Below are positions 1 to 7,403 of a stretch of DNA of 64,000 nt, piece by piece (positions within the stretch are counted from its first letter, which is position 1; every line of letters begins with the position of its first letter). The notes under the pieces were generated by a model. That model was given only the letters and a program-made list of their open reading frames with translations, was not told where the DNA came from and ran no database searches. The position numbers were made by a program, and so were the translations under genes. This DNA is from Actinomycetes bacterium (GTDB lineage Bacteria > Actinomycetota > Acidimicrobiia > Acidimicrobiales > JAAEMS01): the NCBI GenBank assembly GCA_024225275.1, contig JAAEMS010000333.1:1-64000 (forward strand), read 5' to 3'.

Positions 1-537
1 GAGGCCATTTCGGCCGACGAGCCCGTCGTGCTGCTGATCGACGAGGTCGATCGCGTCGAGATCGAGACCGAGGCTCTCCTGCTCGAGATCCTCTCCGAGT
101 ACCAGGTCTCGATTCCCGAGCTCGGCACCATCGAGGCCAAGCAGATCCCGATGGTGTTCCTGACCTCGAACAACACCCGTGAGCTGTCCGAGGCCCTCAA
201 GCGCCGCTGCCTCTTCCTCCACATCGACTACCCCGATCTCGAACGCGAGAAGGAGATCGTGCTCACCAAGGTGCCCGAGATCACCGATTCGCTGGCCGAC
301 CAGGTGGCCCGCATCGTGCGCTCGATCCGCAACCTCGAGCTGAAGAAGGCGCCTTCGGTGTCCGAGACCCTCGACTGGGCCCGCACCCTCATGCTGTTGG
401 GCATCCAGCAAATCACCGAAAAGGACGCCAAGGAAACGGTGAACATCCTGCTCAAGTACCGGGCCGACATCGACAAGGCCATCAAGGAGTTCAGCGGCAA
501 CAACGCTGAGTTCCAGCAGGAGGCGTCCTCGTCATGA
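1..537 (+). CDS. MoxR-family AAA+ ATPase (C-terminal part, 5' end outside window)
   Basis: The reading frame is open from the first base, so the gene is cut by the window edge. The visible part starts just before Walker B (LLIDEVDR, about residues 11-18 of the fragment) and continues through sensor 1 (VFLTSNN) and an arginine-finger region (LKRRCLFLHIDYP), as in MoxR ATPases. These proteins act as chaperones that insert cofactors or remodel partners together with a VWA protein. The stop overlaps the start of the next gene (ATGA), and that neighbour is a CoxE-like VWA protein, the standard partner. The substrate enzyme is not visible here. Confidence 0.9.
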   Translation, partial: EAISADEPVVLLIDEVDRVEIETEALLLEILSEYQVSIPELGTIEAKQIPMVFLTSNNTRELSEALKRRCLFLHIDYPDLEREKEIVLTKVPEITDSLADQVARIVRSIRNLELKKAPSVSETLDWARTLMLLGIQQITEKDAKETVNILLKYRADIDKAIKEFSGNNAEFQQEASSS

Positions 538-1994
538 CCGTCGTCGAGACCTCCCCCATGCTCGAGCTCCTGGGTGGCTTCATCCAGGAGTTGAGGGAGG
601 CCGGCATCCCGGTGTCGTTGTCCGAGAACATCGACGCCATGGAAGCGGTACAGCACATCCCGCTGGAAGACCGCGAGGCTCTCAAGTACGCATTGGCCGC
701 CACCCTGGTGAAACACACCAGCCACTGGCGGGCCTTCGAAACCCTCTTCGAGGTCTACTTCTCGCTGCGGGGTGCCGAGTACAGCCTCGACGAAGACGCC
801 ATGGACGCCCTCTCTGAAATGGGCGACATGGACTTCAGTGAAGAGCAGGGCGACGGCGACCAGCCCGGCCAGGGCGGCGGCGACGGACTCACGCCCGAAG
901 AGCTCGCTGAGATGCTGTTCCAGGCCCTGATGAAGGGCGATCAGGCCATGATGCGGGCCATCGCCCGCCAGGCGGTCAAGCGCTTCGCCGGGATGGAACC
1001 GGGCCGTCCTGTGGGCGGCACCTACTACCTGTACCGCACCCTGCGGAACCTCGATCTCGACGGGGTGCTCGAACGCCTCATGGATCAGTCCGAGGAAGAC
1101 GCCCCCGACGGGCTCACCCCGCTCGAGGAAAGGCTCGAGCGAGACGAGTACGAGCACCGGATCGACGAGCTCCGCAAAGAGATCGAGGCCGAGATCCGGC
1201 GCCGGCTGGTAGCCGACCGTGGTGTCGAGGCCATGGCCAAGACCCTGCGCAAGCCCTTGCCCGAAGACGTCGACTTCATGCACGCCAGCCGCGAGGAGAT
1301 GACCAACCTCCGCAAGGCCATCTACCCGCTCACCCGGAAGCTGGCGGTGCGCCTGGCCCGCAAGCGGCGCCACCTACGTCGCGGCCAGCTCGACTTCCGC
1401 CGCACCGTCCGGTCCTCGTTGAGCTACGGCGGCGTGCCCGCCGAGCCCAAGTTCCGGCATCCCCGCCCGGCCAAGCCCGAGATCTTCGTCATCGCCGACA
1501 TCTCCGGCTCGGTGGCGGCATTCGCCCGCTTCACCCTGCACCTGGTCTACGCCATCTCGGGCCAGTTCTCGAAGGTCCGCGCGTTCGTGTTCATCGACGG
1601 GCTCGACGAGGTCACCTCGTACTTCGAGGGTGTCGACGACATCGTCGAAGCGGTACACCGGGTCAACACCGAGGCCGACGTGGTGTGGGTCGACGGGCAC
1701 AGCGACTACGGCCATGCCTTCGAGGTCTTCTGGGACAACTACGGCCGCGAGATCGGGCCCAAGACCTCGGTGATGATCCTGGGTGACGCCCGGAACAACT
1801 ACCACGCGTCGCAGGCCTGGATCATCAAGGAGATCGAGAAGAAGGCCCGCAACGTCTTCTGGTTGAACCCCGAGCCCCGCAGCTACTGGGACACCGGTGA
1901 CTCCATCGTCGGCGAGTACGGTGCCCACTGCACGGGCACATTCGAGGTGCGCAATCTGCGCCAGCTCGAAGGCTTCGTCGACAACCTCGCCTGA
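534..1994 (+). CDS. CoxE-like VWA-domain protein
   Basis: This 486-residue protein is the expected partner of the MoxR ATPase and is translationally coupled to it by a 4-nt overlap. The N-terminal half is acidic and helical, with a Gly/Asp-rich stretch near residues 100-120. The C-terminal half is a von Willebrand A domain with a MIDAS-type motif, DISGSVAAF, near residue 320, followed by a conserved Asp in the GHSDYG segment. MoxR-CoxE pairs mature metalloenzymes such as CO dehydrogenase or act as general chaperone complexes. No such enzyme lies downstream, so the client is unknown. Confidence 0.85.
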   Translation: MTVVETSPMLELLGGFIQELREAGIPVSLSENIDAMEAVQHIPLEDREALKYALAATLVKHTSHWRAFETLFEVYFSLRGAEYSLDEDAMDALSEMGDMDFSEEQGDGDQPGQGGGDGLTPEELAEMLFQALMKGDQAMMRAIARQAVKRFAGMEPGRPVGGTYYLYRTLRNLDLDGVLERLMDQSEEDAPDGLTPLEERLERDEYEHRIDELRKEIEAEIRRRLVADRGVEAMAKTLRKPLPEDVDFMHASREEMTNLRKAIYPLTRKLAVRLARKRRHLRRGQLDFRRTVRSSLSYGGVPAEPKFRHPRPAKPEIFVIADISGSVAAFARFTLHLVYAISGQFSKVRAFVFIDGLDEVTSYFEGVDDIVEAVHRVNTEADVVWVDGHSDYGHAFEVFWDNYGREIGPKTSVMILGDARNNYHASQAWIIKEIEKKARNVFWLNPEPRSYWDTGDSIVGEYGAHCTGTFEVRNLRQLEGFVDNLA

Positions 1995-2047
1995 CCCCGA
2001 TCCCATCGACCCCCGTCGATCCAACCTCCGCCCCCTAACCCCCCAAT

Positions 2048-2172
2048 AGGGGTCAGACCCCTGCGGGGTGTCTGACGGGTTTTGCTGGTGTGGCGCGGAT
2101 CTTGGGCCGACTGCATCGACACTTGTCGATCTGAGGTCTGGCACTTATTCGGCAATAAGGGTCTGACCCCTG
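2048..2172. repeat. Pair of palindromic GGGTCNGACCC repeats
   Basis: A near-perfect 15-bp palindrome, AGGGGTCAGACCCCT, lies at 2048-2062. A second copy, AAGGGTCTGACCCCT, lies at 2158-2172 and is preceded by the same AATA. They sit between two convergent genes and look like REP-type elements. No associated transposase is present in the window. Confidence 0.5.
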
Positions 2173-2198
2173 TTGTGCCTGTTGTGCTGGGCCGGGGG

Positions 2199-3545
2199 TT
2201 AGGCGCGCATCAACTCGGCGACACCGAAGGCGAGATCGAGGGACTGGCGGCCGTTGAGGCGGGGGTCGCACATGGTCTCGTACCGGACCTCGAGGTCGAC
2301 GGTGGCGAGTTCGTCGCCGCCGCCCAGGCACTCGGTGACGTCGTCGCCGGTCAGCTCGACATGTACGCCTCCGGGCCAGGTGCCCTCGGAGCGATGGGCG
2401 GCGAAGAAGCCCTGGATCTCGGCCATGACGGCGTCGAAGTGGCGGGTCTTGCGGCCGCCATCGCTGGTGAAGGTGTTGCCGTGCATGGGGTCGCAGGCCC
2501 AGACAACCGGGTAGTCGGCGTCGCGAGCGGCGGCCAGCAGGGGAGCGAGGTCGGCTTCGATGGTGTCGGCCCCCATGCGGGAGATGAGAGTGAGCCGTCC
2601 GGGGATGCGGTTGGGGTTGAGGGCCTCGCAGAGGCCCAGCACCTCGTCGGTGGTGGCAGTGGGCCCCACCTTGCAGCCCAGAGGGTTCTTGACACCGCGG
2701 AGGAACTCGACATGGGCGCCATCGAGCTGGCGGGTGCGCTCACCGATCCAGAGCATGTGGGCCGAGCAGTCGTACCAGTCGCCGGTGAGCGAGTCTTCAC
2801 GGGTGAGGGCCTCTTCGTAGTCGAGGATGAGGGCCTCGTGGCTGGTGAAGAAGTCGACCTCGTGGATCTCGCTGACATTGCCCCCGTGGAGGCCGCACGC
2901 CCTCATGAACCGCAGGGCACGCTCGATCTCGTCGGCGAGGTCTTCGTAGCGCTGCCCGGCGGGCGAGGAGGCCACGAACTCCTGGTTCCAGGCGTGGACC
3001 TGGTTGAGATCGGCGAAACCGCCCTTGGTGAAGGCCCGAAGTAGATTCAGGGTGGATGACGACTGGTGGTAGGCCTGCTGGAGGCGACCAGCGTTGTGGG
3101 CCCGGGAGTCCTCGGAGAAATTGGCGTCATTGACCATGTGGCCCAGGAACGAGTTCAGCTCGACACCGTCCTGGGTTTCGGTGGGGCTCGATCGAGGCTT
3201 GGCGAACTGCCCGGCGATGCGCCCCACCTTCACGGTGGGCACACCAGAGCTGTAGGTCAGCACAACCGCCATCTGGAGCAGGATCTTGAGCTTGTCGCGG
3301 ATCTGGTCGGCCGAGAATTCGGCGAATGACTCGGCGCAGTCGCCGGCCTGGAGCAGGAACGCCTCACCGTTTGCCACCCGGCCCAGCTGGTTCTGCAGGC
3401 GACGTGACTCACCGGCGAACACAAGAGGGGGATAGCCCGCCAACTCCTTCAGCACTCCATCGAGGCGGGCCTGATCGGGCCAGGCCGGCTGGTGCTTGAT
3501 GGGATGGGTTCGCCAAGAACTCGAAGACCAGGTGTCGTAGCTCAC
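2199..3545 (-). CDS. aroG: 3-deoxy-7-phosphoheptulonate synthase, class II
   Basis: The enzyme condenses phosphoenolpyruvate with erythrose 4-phosphate, the first step of the shikimate pathway. The protein has the class II hallmarks: LVFAGESRRLQNQL near the N-terminus, the metal-binding Cys in FLLQAGDCAESF, and the C-terminal HVELTGDDVTECLGG. I chose the GTG at 3545 because AGGAAG lies 8 nt upstream and the protein then starts SYDTWSSSSW, giving 448 residues, a normal size for the family. The frame is open further upstream to 3608 but without a ribosome-binding site. The 3' end faces the CoxE gene. Confidence 0.93.
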   Translation of the reverse strand: MSYDTWSSSSWRTHPIKHQPAWPDQARLDGVLKELAGYPPLVFAGESRRLQNQLGRVANGEAFLLQAGDCAESFAEFSADQIRDKLKILLQMAVVLTYSSGVPTVKVGRIAGQFAKPRSSPTETQDGVELNSFLGHMVNDANFSEDSRAHNAGRLQQAYHQSSSTLNLLRAFTKGGFADLNQVHAWNQEFVASSPAGQRYEDLADEIERALRFMRACGLHGGNVSEIHEVDFFTSHEALILDYEEALTREDSLTGDWYDCSAHMLWIGERTRQLDGAHVEFLRGVKNPLGCKVGPTATTDEVLGLCEALNPNRIPGRLTLISRMGADTIEADLAPLLAAARDADYPVVWACDPMHGNTFTSDGGRKTRHFDAVMAEIQGFFAAHRSEGTWPGGVHVELTGDDVTECLGGGDELATVDLEVRYETMCDPRLNGRQSLDLAFGVAELMRA

Positions 3546-3618
3546 CCGGACAGTCTTCCTGCCCCGAGGGTGATTCCGCAACGCGGTTCCGGGTCCCACG
3601 GCCACCAAGGGTGGCGAA

Positions 3619-3659
3619 CAACAAAACGGGAGGGGCCCCGGGTTTCCCCGAGGCCCCTC
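3619..3659 (-). terminator. Rho-independent terminator of the sigma factor gene
   Basis: A strong hairpin at 3630-3659 has arms GAGGGGCC and GGCCCCTC, extended by inner C-G pairs with one mismatch. On the minus strand it is followed by a T-rich run (CCGTTTTGTTG, 3619-3629). It sits 25 bp past the stop of the sigma factor gene. Confidence 0.75.
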
Positions 3660-3683
3660 ATTCGTTTGGTTGTGACTAGGTCG

Positions 3684-4517
3684 TCAAGCAGCGTCGACCG
3701 CTTGGGAAGAGGCCTGGTCGCGCACGGTGTTGATAGCCCGTTTCACCAGGCGGCGAGCGGCTTCGGCGGTGACGCCCAGCTCTTCGCCGACCTCGCGGTA
3801 GCTGCGCTTGCGGCCGTCGTTCAGGCCGAAGCGCTGTTCGACGGCGTACCGGGCCCGGGTGTCGAGCACGTCGAGCAGGCCGGTGACCATCTCTTCCTCG
3901 GCCTTGGCCATGACCTCGATCTCGGGGCCGGGCTTGGAGTCGGGGAGGAGATCGACCAGCTCATTGCTGTCATCGTCGCCGATGGTGCGGTCGAGGGAGG
4001 TCGGGGTGGTCAGGCGGTGAAGGCGGGCGTGCTCGTCGTCGAGTTCGTCACCGTCACCCGAAACGGCCCGCAGGGCGGCACGGAGGCTGGCCGAACGATC
4101 GCCGGGCAGCCTCACCAGGCTGGCCTTCTGGTCAAGGGCCCGGCCGATGGCCTGGCGGATCCAGAAGGTGGCGTAGGTGGAGAACTTGAAGCCTTTGCGC
4201 CAGTCGAACTTGTCGACCGCGTGCTCGAGACCCAGGTTGCCTTCCTGGATCAGGTCGAGGAGCTCCATGCTCGGAGGTAGGGGGTAGCGGCGAGCGACGC
4301 TCACCACCAGGCGGAGGTTGGCCCGGATGAACCGGTCCTTGGCCCGATCAGCCTCGAGAATCGCTTTGCGGATCTCGCGGCCACTCTCGCCGGCTTCCCG
4401 GCGGGCTCGGGCCTCCTGTCCCTTCTCGATGATCTGGGAGAGCTCGCGCTCTTCTTCGGCGGTCAGAAGGGGGACCATGCCGATCTCGTTGAGGTACTGG
4501 CCAACAGAATCACTCAT
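3684..4517 (-). CDS. RNA polymerase sigma factor, sigma-70 group 2/3
   Basis: The 277-residue protein has region 1.2 at the N-terminus (VGQYLNEIGMVPLLTAEEE), region 2 ([42 protein letters not shown]) and a C-terminal region 4 helix-turn-helix (SYREVGEELGVTAEAARRLVKRA). It lacks the long N-terminal extension of the principal sigma factor encoded at 42807-44189, so it is an alternative HrdB/SigB-like factor. Region 3 is shortened and unusual (VSGDGDELDDEHARLH). A strong terminator follows. No anti-sigma gene is adjacent. Confidence 0.9.
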   Translation of the reverse strand: MSDSVGQYLNEIGMVPLLTAEEERELSQIIEKGQEARARREAGESGREIRKAILEADRAKDRFIRANLRLVVSVARRYPLPPSMELLDLIQEGNLGLEHAVDKFDWRKGFKFSTYATFWIRQAIGRALDQKASLVRLPGDRSASLRAALRAVSGDGDELDDEHARLHRLTTPTSLDRTIGDDDSNELVDLLPDSKPGPEIEVMAKAEEEMVTGLLDVLDTRARYAVEQRFGLNDGRKRSYREVGEELGVTAEAARRLVKRAINTVRDQASSQAVDAA

Positions 4518-4916
4518 GTAAGACTCACAAAAGGGAGGACGCAGGCAACAGCAAGGCTTGCGTCGGGGGACTATTTCGGGGGGAAGGGATCTAGGGGGCG
4601 GTTACTCGGCGGATAGTACGGATCGAGGGTCTCCGCCCGAACCGACGTCCAACTGTAACACACTCTCTGACCTGGTGTCAGGTTATTGCGGTGTCGACGT
4701 CGGATCGGCCATCAGTTGGGGTTACGGTGCCAACCAGGTGTGTCGCTGGCCGGCTCAGCGTCGGCAGCATCTCCACTCCCGGCGCATAGTGGTAAACGAC
4801 CGGGTCCGGCTATTCGTTCCCTCCTAGGACGTGACTTTCGTCACGTCTCCGAATCCGGGAGCGTGGTCCTTATGGCCTAGGGTCGGACTTTTCTCGGCCG
4901 ATGTGAGGAGAACTTG
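4518..4916. other. Intergenic region between the sigma factor and nadD
   Basis: This 400-bp divergent region holds no convincing gene. It carries a weak hairpin (CTGAC-CTGGT-GTCAG near 4669) and a CRP-type palindrome at 4828-4847. The promoters of both the sigma factor (minus) and nadD (plus) should lie here, but no clear -35/-10 pair stands out. Confidence 0.6.
4828..4847. promoter_or_regulatory. CRP/FNR-type palindromic operator upstream of nadD
   Basis: A perfect inverted repeat, GACGTGAC-tttc-GTCACGTC, contains the GTGA-N6-TCAC core typical of CRP/GlxR-family regulators. It lies about 150 bp upstream of nadD. A second site with the same core is found at 55871-55886 ahead of the dodecin operon. 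Confidence 0.5.
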
Positions 4917-4988
4917 GTGATCGAGTCGAATCTTCCCGCCTGCTGCCACGTCCCGTGGTTCTGTTGGGGTCTTGGCCACTCCTGGTGA
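4917..4988 (+). CDS. Possible Cys/Trp-rich leader peptide ahead of nadD
   Basis: A 23-codon ORF starts at GTG 4917 behind a good ribosome-binding site (GTGAGGAG at 4903-4910). Its product contains three Cys and three Trp residues (ACCHVPWFCWGLGHSW) and ends just before the likely nadD start. This could be a small regulatory leader or chance. No attenuator hairpin pair is obvious. Confidence 0.25.
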   Translation: MIESNLPACCHVPWFCWGLGHSW

Positions 4989-5580
4989 GGTCGAGTCGAT
5001 AGTGGGGTCTGTTGGCCTCCTGGGAGGCACGTTCGACCCTCCACACATCGGCCACCTGATCGCCGCGCTGGAGGTGAGATTTGCCGCCGACTTGGACCGG
5101 ATGGTGCTGATTCCCGCCGGAGACCCCTGGCAGAAGACGGCCGAGAGAGCCATAACCCCGGCCCATCACCGGCTCGCCATGGTGCGGGCTGCGATCCAGG
5201 GACTCGAAGGCCTGTCGGTCGACCCCGTCGAGGTCGAGCGCGACGGCCCCAGCTTCATGGTCGACACCTTGCTCGAGCTCTCCGCACCCGACCTCCGCCT
5301 CGCCCTTGTCCTTGGCTCCGATACCGCCCGCCACCTCAATACCTGGAACCGATACGACGAGCTGCCCGAGTTGGCGGACCTGATCATCGTCAGCCGGCCC
5401 GGCACCATGCCGCTCGCCCCCGACTGGTGGCCCGCTCGGGTAGTGGAAATACCCCTCATCGGAGTATCGAGCTCTGATCTCCGTCGACGATTCACTCAGG
5501 GTGAGCCTGTCGACGCGCAGACACCACCGGCAGTGGTCGCCTACGCGAGGGAACACCGGCTCTACGCTGATCGTCCATGA
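4972..5580 (+). CDS. nadD: Nicotinate-nucleotide adenylyltransferase
   Basis: The enzyme adenylates nicotinate mononucleotide with ATP to form deamido-NAD in NAD biosynthesis. The protein shows the nucleotidyltransferase motif GGTFDPPHIGHL near the N-terminus and the C-terminal signature IGVSSSDLRRRF. The start is uncertain: TTG 4972 gives 202 residues and GTG 5002 (VGSVGLLGGTF) gives 192; the second matches most homologues better. The stop overlaps the next gene by 4 nt, in the actinobacterial order nadD-LytR_C-rsfS. Confidence 0.93.
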   Translation: MATPGEVESIVGSVGLLGGTFDPPHIGHLIAALEVRFAADLDRMVLIPAGDPWQKTAERAITPAHHRLAMVRAAIQGLEGLSVDPVEVERDGPSFMVDTLLELSAPDLRLALVLGSDTARHLNTWNRYDELPELADLIIVSRPGTMPLAPDWWPARVVEIPLIGVSSSDLRRRFTQGEPVDAQTPPAVVAYAREHRLYADRP

Positions 5581-6818
5581 CCGACATGCACGATCGATGG
5601 GGTGTCGAGGCCCCACCCCATGTCGTGTCGGATTCGGGCCCAGCCCCGCGATCGAAGTTCCAGGTGTCGGATTTCCACAAACACCCAGCGCTGATCGCCT
5701 TCTATCTGCTCGACATCGTGCTCATCGTCGCCATTCCCTGGTTTGCCTGGCGGGGGGCGCTGGCCGTGCTCGACAGCGAGGGGGGTCGGATGGTCGACGT
5801 TGTTCCCTCGCCCGACGAACCGGGCTACCGGGCCTTCGTCCAGCCCTCACCCGTGCGGCTGATCATCCAGACCGACGACGGGGACCGGCTCGTCACCGCC
5901 CTCCTGCTGGCGGGGGCGGGCGCCGACGCCTCCGGAGGGGCGGTCCGGCTGTTCCCCGGCGCCACCCCCTTCCCCATCGACCATGGCGGCCTTTCGGCGG
6001 CCGAGATCCATGCCTCCGACCCCAACGCCTTGGCTCCCCGGCTCGAGGCCATCCTGGGGTTCGCCCTGGGCGACCCTGTGGTCGTCGGACCGACTGATCT
6101 GGCTGCTCTCAGCGAGCCGTTCGGTCCCTTCGAGGTCACGTTCGCCGACGATGTCCGGGTTCCCGGTCCTGAGGGTCAGGACGGCACCGGTGAGGACATC
6201 GTTCTCTACCGGTCAGGGCGCGCCTCGGTGCCCGCCTCCGATTTCGCTGTCGTGCTCGGTGCGCTCGGGACCAATGAACCCGAGGCCAATCGACTGCTCC
6301 GCCAGGAACGGCTCTGGGAAGCCTGGTTTGACGCGGCCGCCCAATCGAACCAGCCCGTTCCCGCCACGATCGATGCCGACCTGGCCACCCTTCTCGACCG
6401 GCTGCTCAGCGGCTTCGTCGACGATGCGCCGGTGGCCGAAACCCCCGGAATCGACGGCTCCGGCGTACTCGATCTCGACAGCCTCGTGGCTGAAGCCACC
6501 AGCCTGGTGCCGTTCCCGGTCGGAACCGTTGAGGCACCGCGGGTGCGGACCGTGATCCTGGACGGGGTGGGATCGCCGGGACTGGTGAACCGGGTGATCC
6601 CCGACCTTGTCGGCGCTGGTGCCGAGATCTCGGTAGTCGGGACCGCCAATGTGTTCGGTGCCGAGATGTCCACGTTCCGGTACGCACCCGGCTTCGAGAC
6701 CCCGGCCAATGCCCTGCGTGATGCGTTGGGCTATGGAACCGTGATCGAAACCGACCCCCTCACCCTGTCCGACGATGGCATCGACGTGACGATCGTGCTG
6801 GGAAGAGACAGCGGCTGA
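5577..6818 (+). CDS. Membrane protein with C-terminal LytR_C domain
   Basis: The 413-residue protein has a cytoplasmic N-terminus, one membrane segment (about residues 40-60, IAFYLLDIVLIVAIPWFAW), a long extracellular region and a C-terminal LytR_C-like domain (VILDGVGSPGLVNRVIPDL, near residue 320). The central part resembles the extracellular region of LytR-CpsA-Psr proteins, but I see no convincing set of the Arg/Asp phosphotransferase residues. A cell-envelope role is likely. It is translationally coupled to nadD and followed by rsfS. Confidence 0.7.
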   Translation: MTDMHDRWGVEAPPHVVSDSGPAPRSKFQVSDFHKHPALIAFYLLDIVLIVAIPWFAWRGALAVLDSEGGRMVDVVPSPDEPGYRAFVQPSPVRLIIQTDDGDRLVTALLLAGAGADASGGAVRLFPGATPFPIDHGGLSAAEIHASDPNALAPRLEAILGFALGDPVVVGPTDLAALSEPFGPFEVTFADDVRVPGPEGQDGTGEDIVLYRSGRASVPASDFAVVLGALGTNEPEANRLLRQERLWEAWFDAAAQSNQPVPATIDADLATLLDRLLSGFVDDAPVAETPGIDGSGVLDLDSLVAEATSLVPFPVGTVEAPRVRTVILDGVGSPGLVNRVIPDLVGAGAEISVVGTANVFGAEMSTFRYAPGFETPANALRDALGYGTVIETDPLTLSDDGIDVTIVLGRDSG

Positions 6819-6877
6819 CGGGTAGCGTTGGTGCGGAGACCGGCGATCAGGCCGGCTCACATGAGACTGGAGCACCT

Positions 6878-7282
6878 CTGAGCAACGACAGTGTCCTGAG
6901 TAGCGGCCAAGGTCGGACCGCCGACCTTCCTGACTGGGCGATCATCGCGGCCCGAGCGGCCGACGAGAAGCTGGCAACCGACACGGTAGTACTCGAAGTG
7001 GGTGACATCCTCGGCATCACCGAGCACTTCGTCATCACTGGTGCATCGAACACCCGACTGGTGCGGGCGGTCGCCGAGTTCATCGAGGAGAAGATCAAAG
7101 CCGCCGGCGGCCCGGACGCCATCAGGGTTGAGGGCAAGGACGCGCTCGAATGGGTCCTGTTGGACTTCGGTGAGTTCGTGGCTCATGTGTTCCACGACGA
7201 GTCACGGGGTTTCTACGATCTCGAGCGGCTCTGGTCCGACGTGCCCCGTCTCGAGTGGCGCGAGGCCTCCATCCGGGCCTGA
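6878..7282 (+). CDS. rsfS: Ribosomal silencing factor RsfS, apparent CTG start
   Basis: RsfS binds L14 (uL14) on the large subunit and blocks subunit joining when nutrients are scarce. The conserved core is present (LGITEHFVITGASNTRLVRAVAE, KDALEWVLLDFGEFVAHVF). The first in-frame ATG/GTG/TTG is GTG 6998, which would remove the conserved N-terminal helix (WAIIAARAADEKLATDTVVLEV). The frame stays open upstream, and CTG 6878 lies 5 nt after GGAG, giving a 134-residue protein of normal length. I therefore propose a CTG start. It is the third gene of the nadD cluster. Confidence 0.85.
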   Translation: MSNDSVLSSGQGRTADLPDWAIIAARAADEKLATDTVVLEVGDILGITEHFVITGASNTRLVRAVAEFIEEKIKAAGGPDAIRVEGKDALEWVLLDFGEFVAHVFHDESRGFYDLERLWSDVPRLEWREASIRA

Positions 7283-7336
7283 GTCGGAGCGAGATGGTGT
7301 TCACACTCGCCAGCGCAAGCTCACCGACGCGGATGT

Positions 7337-7360
7337 TCACAAGGCTCATGAGCCTTGTGA
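7337..7360. repeat. 24-bp perfect palindrome between convergent genes
   Basis: The sequence TCACAAGGCTCATGAGCCTTGTGA is its own reverse complement. It lies between the 3' ends of rsfS and the GH26-like gene. It has no T-run on either strand, so if it is a bidirectional terminator it is an atypical one. Confidence 0.6.
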
Positions 7361-7403
7361 GCCCGACCTGTCGTTTGGAGGATCAGAGGCCACCTTCGGC
7401 GGT

